60,000 nt of DNA. Origin: Branchiostoma floridae (lineage: Eukaryota > Chordata > Leptocardii > Amphioxiformes > Branchiostomatidae). The stretch lies in assembly GCF_000003815.2 (NCBI RefSeq), contig NC_049989.1, forward strand, positions 5,893,245 through 5,953,244. Reading direction: 5' to 3'. This document shows positions 58,701-60,000 of the stretch, one piece after another. Numbering within the stretch: position 1 is the first letter of the stretch; each line of letters begins with the position of its first letter. Below the pieces are notes generated by a model that searched no databases, was not told the origin of the DNA, and saw only the letters and a list, made by a program, of their open reading frames with translations. Position numbers and translations under genes: made by a program.

Positions 58701-59089
58701 ATCAGTGTCGAAACATATACTGAGCTGTAAGAATGTATACTTTTCCCTATCGACTTGTGGGTAGGCTGTAAATAACACCAGGTGCGAGGACATGATATGA
58801 ACAGGAATATTTCATGGTCTTTACTTTCAAACGTCCGTGTTATTTCTGAAATGTCAGCCAGCAAAAAGGTTTGCAGATTCTCATGAGGAGACTCACTCAG
58901 CACAGACGGGGGGCGATATAGTCTTCTTGGCACCTTTGTGACCCATTGCTAATGTCATGTATCCTGAAGGTCACGTGCGACATGCTATGGTCATTTGACT
59001 CTGATGAAAGCTCCGACAGTCTCGAATTTCTCAAAACTATGCCGGTCTAAATGAAGATAGAAATTTCCTGAAAGGTCTTCGTTACGCAT
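55766..59089. other. Probable receptor intron, no exon recognised
   Basis: I searched by eye for a TM3-type exon (a Cys near the start, then a DRF/DRY-like motif) and found none on the plus strand. AT-rich with short simple repeats (GA near 56820, TTTC near 58366). Confidence 0.4.
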
Positions 59090-59260
59090 TTGCACCTTTG
59101 CGACTGTGTCCATAGGGTCCCCGGCCGGGCTCTGAAGCCGTCCGTGCCCAAAAATAGTCCGGTAGCAACGGGGCTACGTAGAGGTCACCCCCGAAAGTAA
59201 AAAAAAAACAGCCCGTAAACTCCCAGGGGCTTTTTTTTCAATTGTGACCGAAGCGTTACA
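59090..59260 (+). repeat. Dispersed repeat shared with 13050-13345
   Basis: GGCCGGGCTCTGAAGCC, GTAGCAACGGGGCTACGTAG and GCCCGTAAACTCCCAGGGGC correspond to the other copy. Just downstream, TAGGTAATCCATAACAT is duplicated (59476 and 59514). Confidence 0.6.
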
Positions 59261-60000
59261 CAGACGCTTGGATCAGGCAAGCTAACTGGATAGCTTTTGG
59301 ATACTAGTACGATTAGACGTTTCATGTAACATCCTTTGGTGAGTGTCTGAACAGGATTTCTGGTTCACCTGCTTAGATCATTATCGAGCCTCATGCTCAC
59401 ACTCAGTGAGTCGGACTTGTCTCAGTCATGATGTTTCTGGCTCAGGGAGAAGACATGCTGTTCCAGTCGTGCTTAGGTAATCCATAACATCGTTCAGCTG
59501 TCCCAGTAGTAATAGGTAATCCATAACATTAAAGTGATCACTGAGTAAGTAGTTGAGGGCCTAGAAGTGGTCTCTTGGCCTTGCACTCAACATCGTGTGA
59601 TACCTTACGTACTGACGTGTAAATCCATACACTTAAGTGAGTGACCTACACATGCGTTGCTAAAGGTTATTGTATCAAAAGTCAAACCCAATCTTACTTC
59701 TCGATCTGGACACTTTTGCTCTGAACTTCTTCACTTACATAAAACATCGTGACCATTCACCAAACAATTCATGCCCTGATATGACTTCAAACGAATTATT
59801 CCCATCCTCTCCCCGGAAAGGGCTTGGTTCCCTCGGCACTGATCCGAGACAGCGTTCCGCCGAAATCACGTAAACGAACGCTTGATCCTTTTCATTGGTT
59901 ATTGCCCGGGAGAATGCCCCCGTCAAATTGATATCCACGGACGGGAGATTTGCAATATCCGCTTTCAACAGTCATACGTCAGACCATAGGTCTTTGACAC

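Noticed and set aside
55600-60000. Second exon of the receptor
   Set aside because: I looked for an ECL1 Trp-Pro-Phe, TM3 cysteine and DRF/DRY-type motif on the plus strand and could not find them, so the gene is left partial.

Overview
The window looks like a stretch of lancelet (amphioxus, Branchiostoma) nuclear genome. This rests on intron-rich animal genes with GT/AG junctions, proteins close to their vertebrate orthologues, a head-to-head GTF2H3/EIF2B1 pair that I recall also exists in human, moderate GC, and a very dense load of short inverted-repeat transposons (MITEs), SINEs and minisatellites. The species call is inference. Four N runs mark assembly gaps.

Left part (1-12.1 kb): the minus-strand 5' end of GTF2H3 (TFIIH p34 subunit) and the complete eight-exon plus-strand EIF2B1 gene (eIF2B alpha, 303 aa) diverge from a roughly 300-bp intergenic promoter. 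An intronless ten-helix drug/metabolite-type transporter (SLC35G-like, minus strand) lies antisense inside EIF2B1 intron 2, next to a 930-bp mariner-type non-autonomous element. Two EIF2B1 splice junctions have been duplicated. The exon 2 donor has a second copy 64 bp downstream. The exon 6 acceptor is the last of a 43-bp tandem array carrying at least eleven similar upstream acceptors.

Middle (12.1-55.2 kb): I recognise no protein gene here. The region holds transposon remnants: a hAT-type element with an 8-bp target duplication, a TTAA-flanked element, foldback elements, several MITE families in multiple copies, tRNA-derived SINEs, a 150-bp minisatellite bordering an assembly gap, a degenerate telomere-like hexamer array, and a repeat packed with ATGCAAAT octamers.

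Right part (55.3-60 kb): the first coding exon of a rhodopsin-class GPCR (TM1-TM2) resembling neuropeptide FF/RFamide-type receptors. A plausible 5'UTR acceptor and a start-stop uORF precede it. The rest of the receptor was not found and probably lies beyond the window.

Functionally, the left locus is housekeeping (transcription/repair factor plus translation-initiation regulator), while the receptor is an unrelated, probably neuronal gene at the far side of a repeat-rich spacer.
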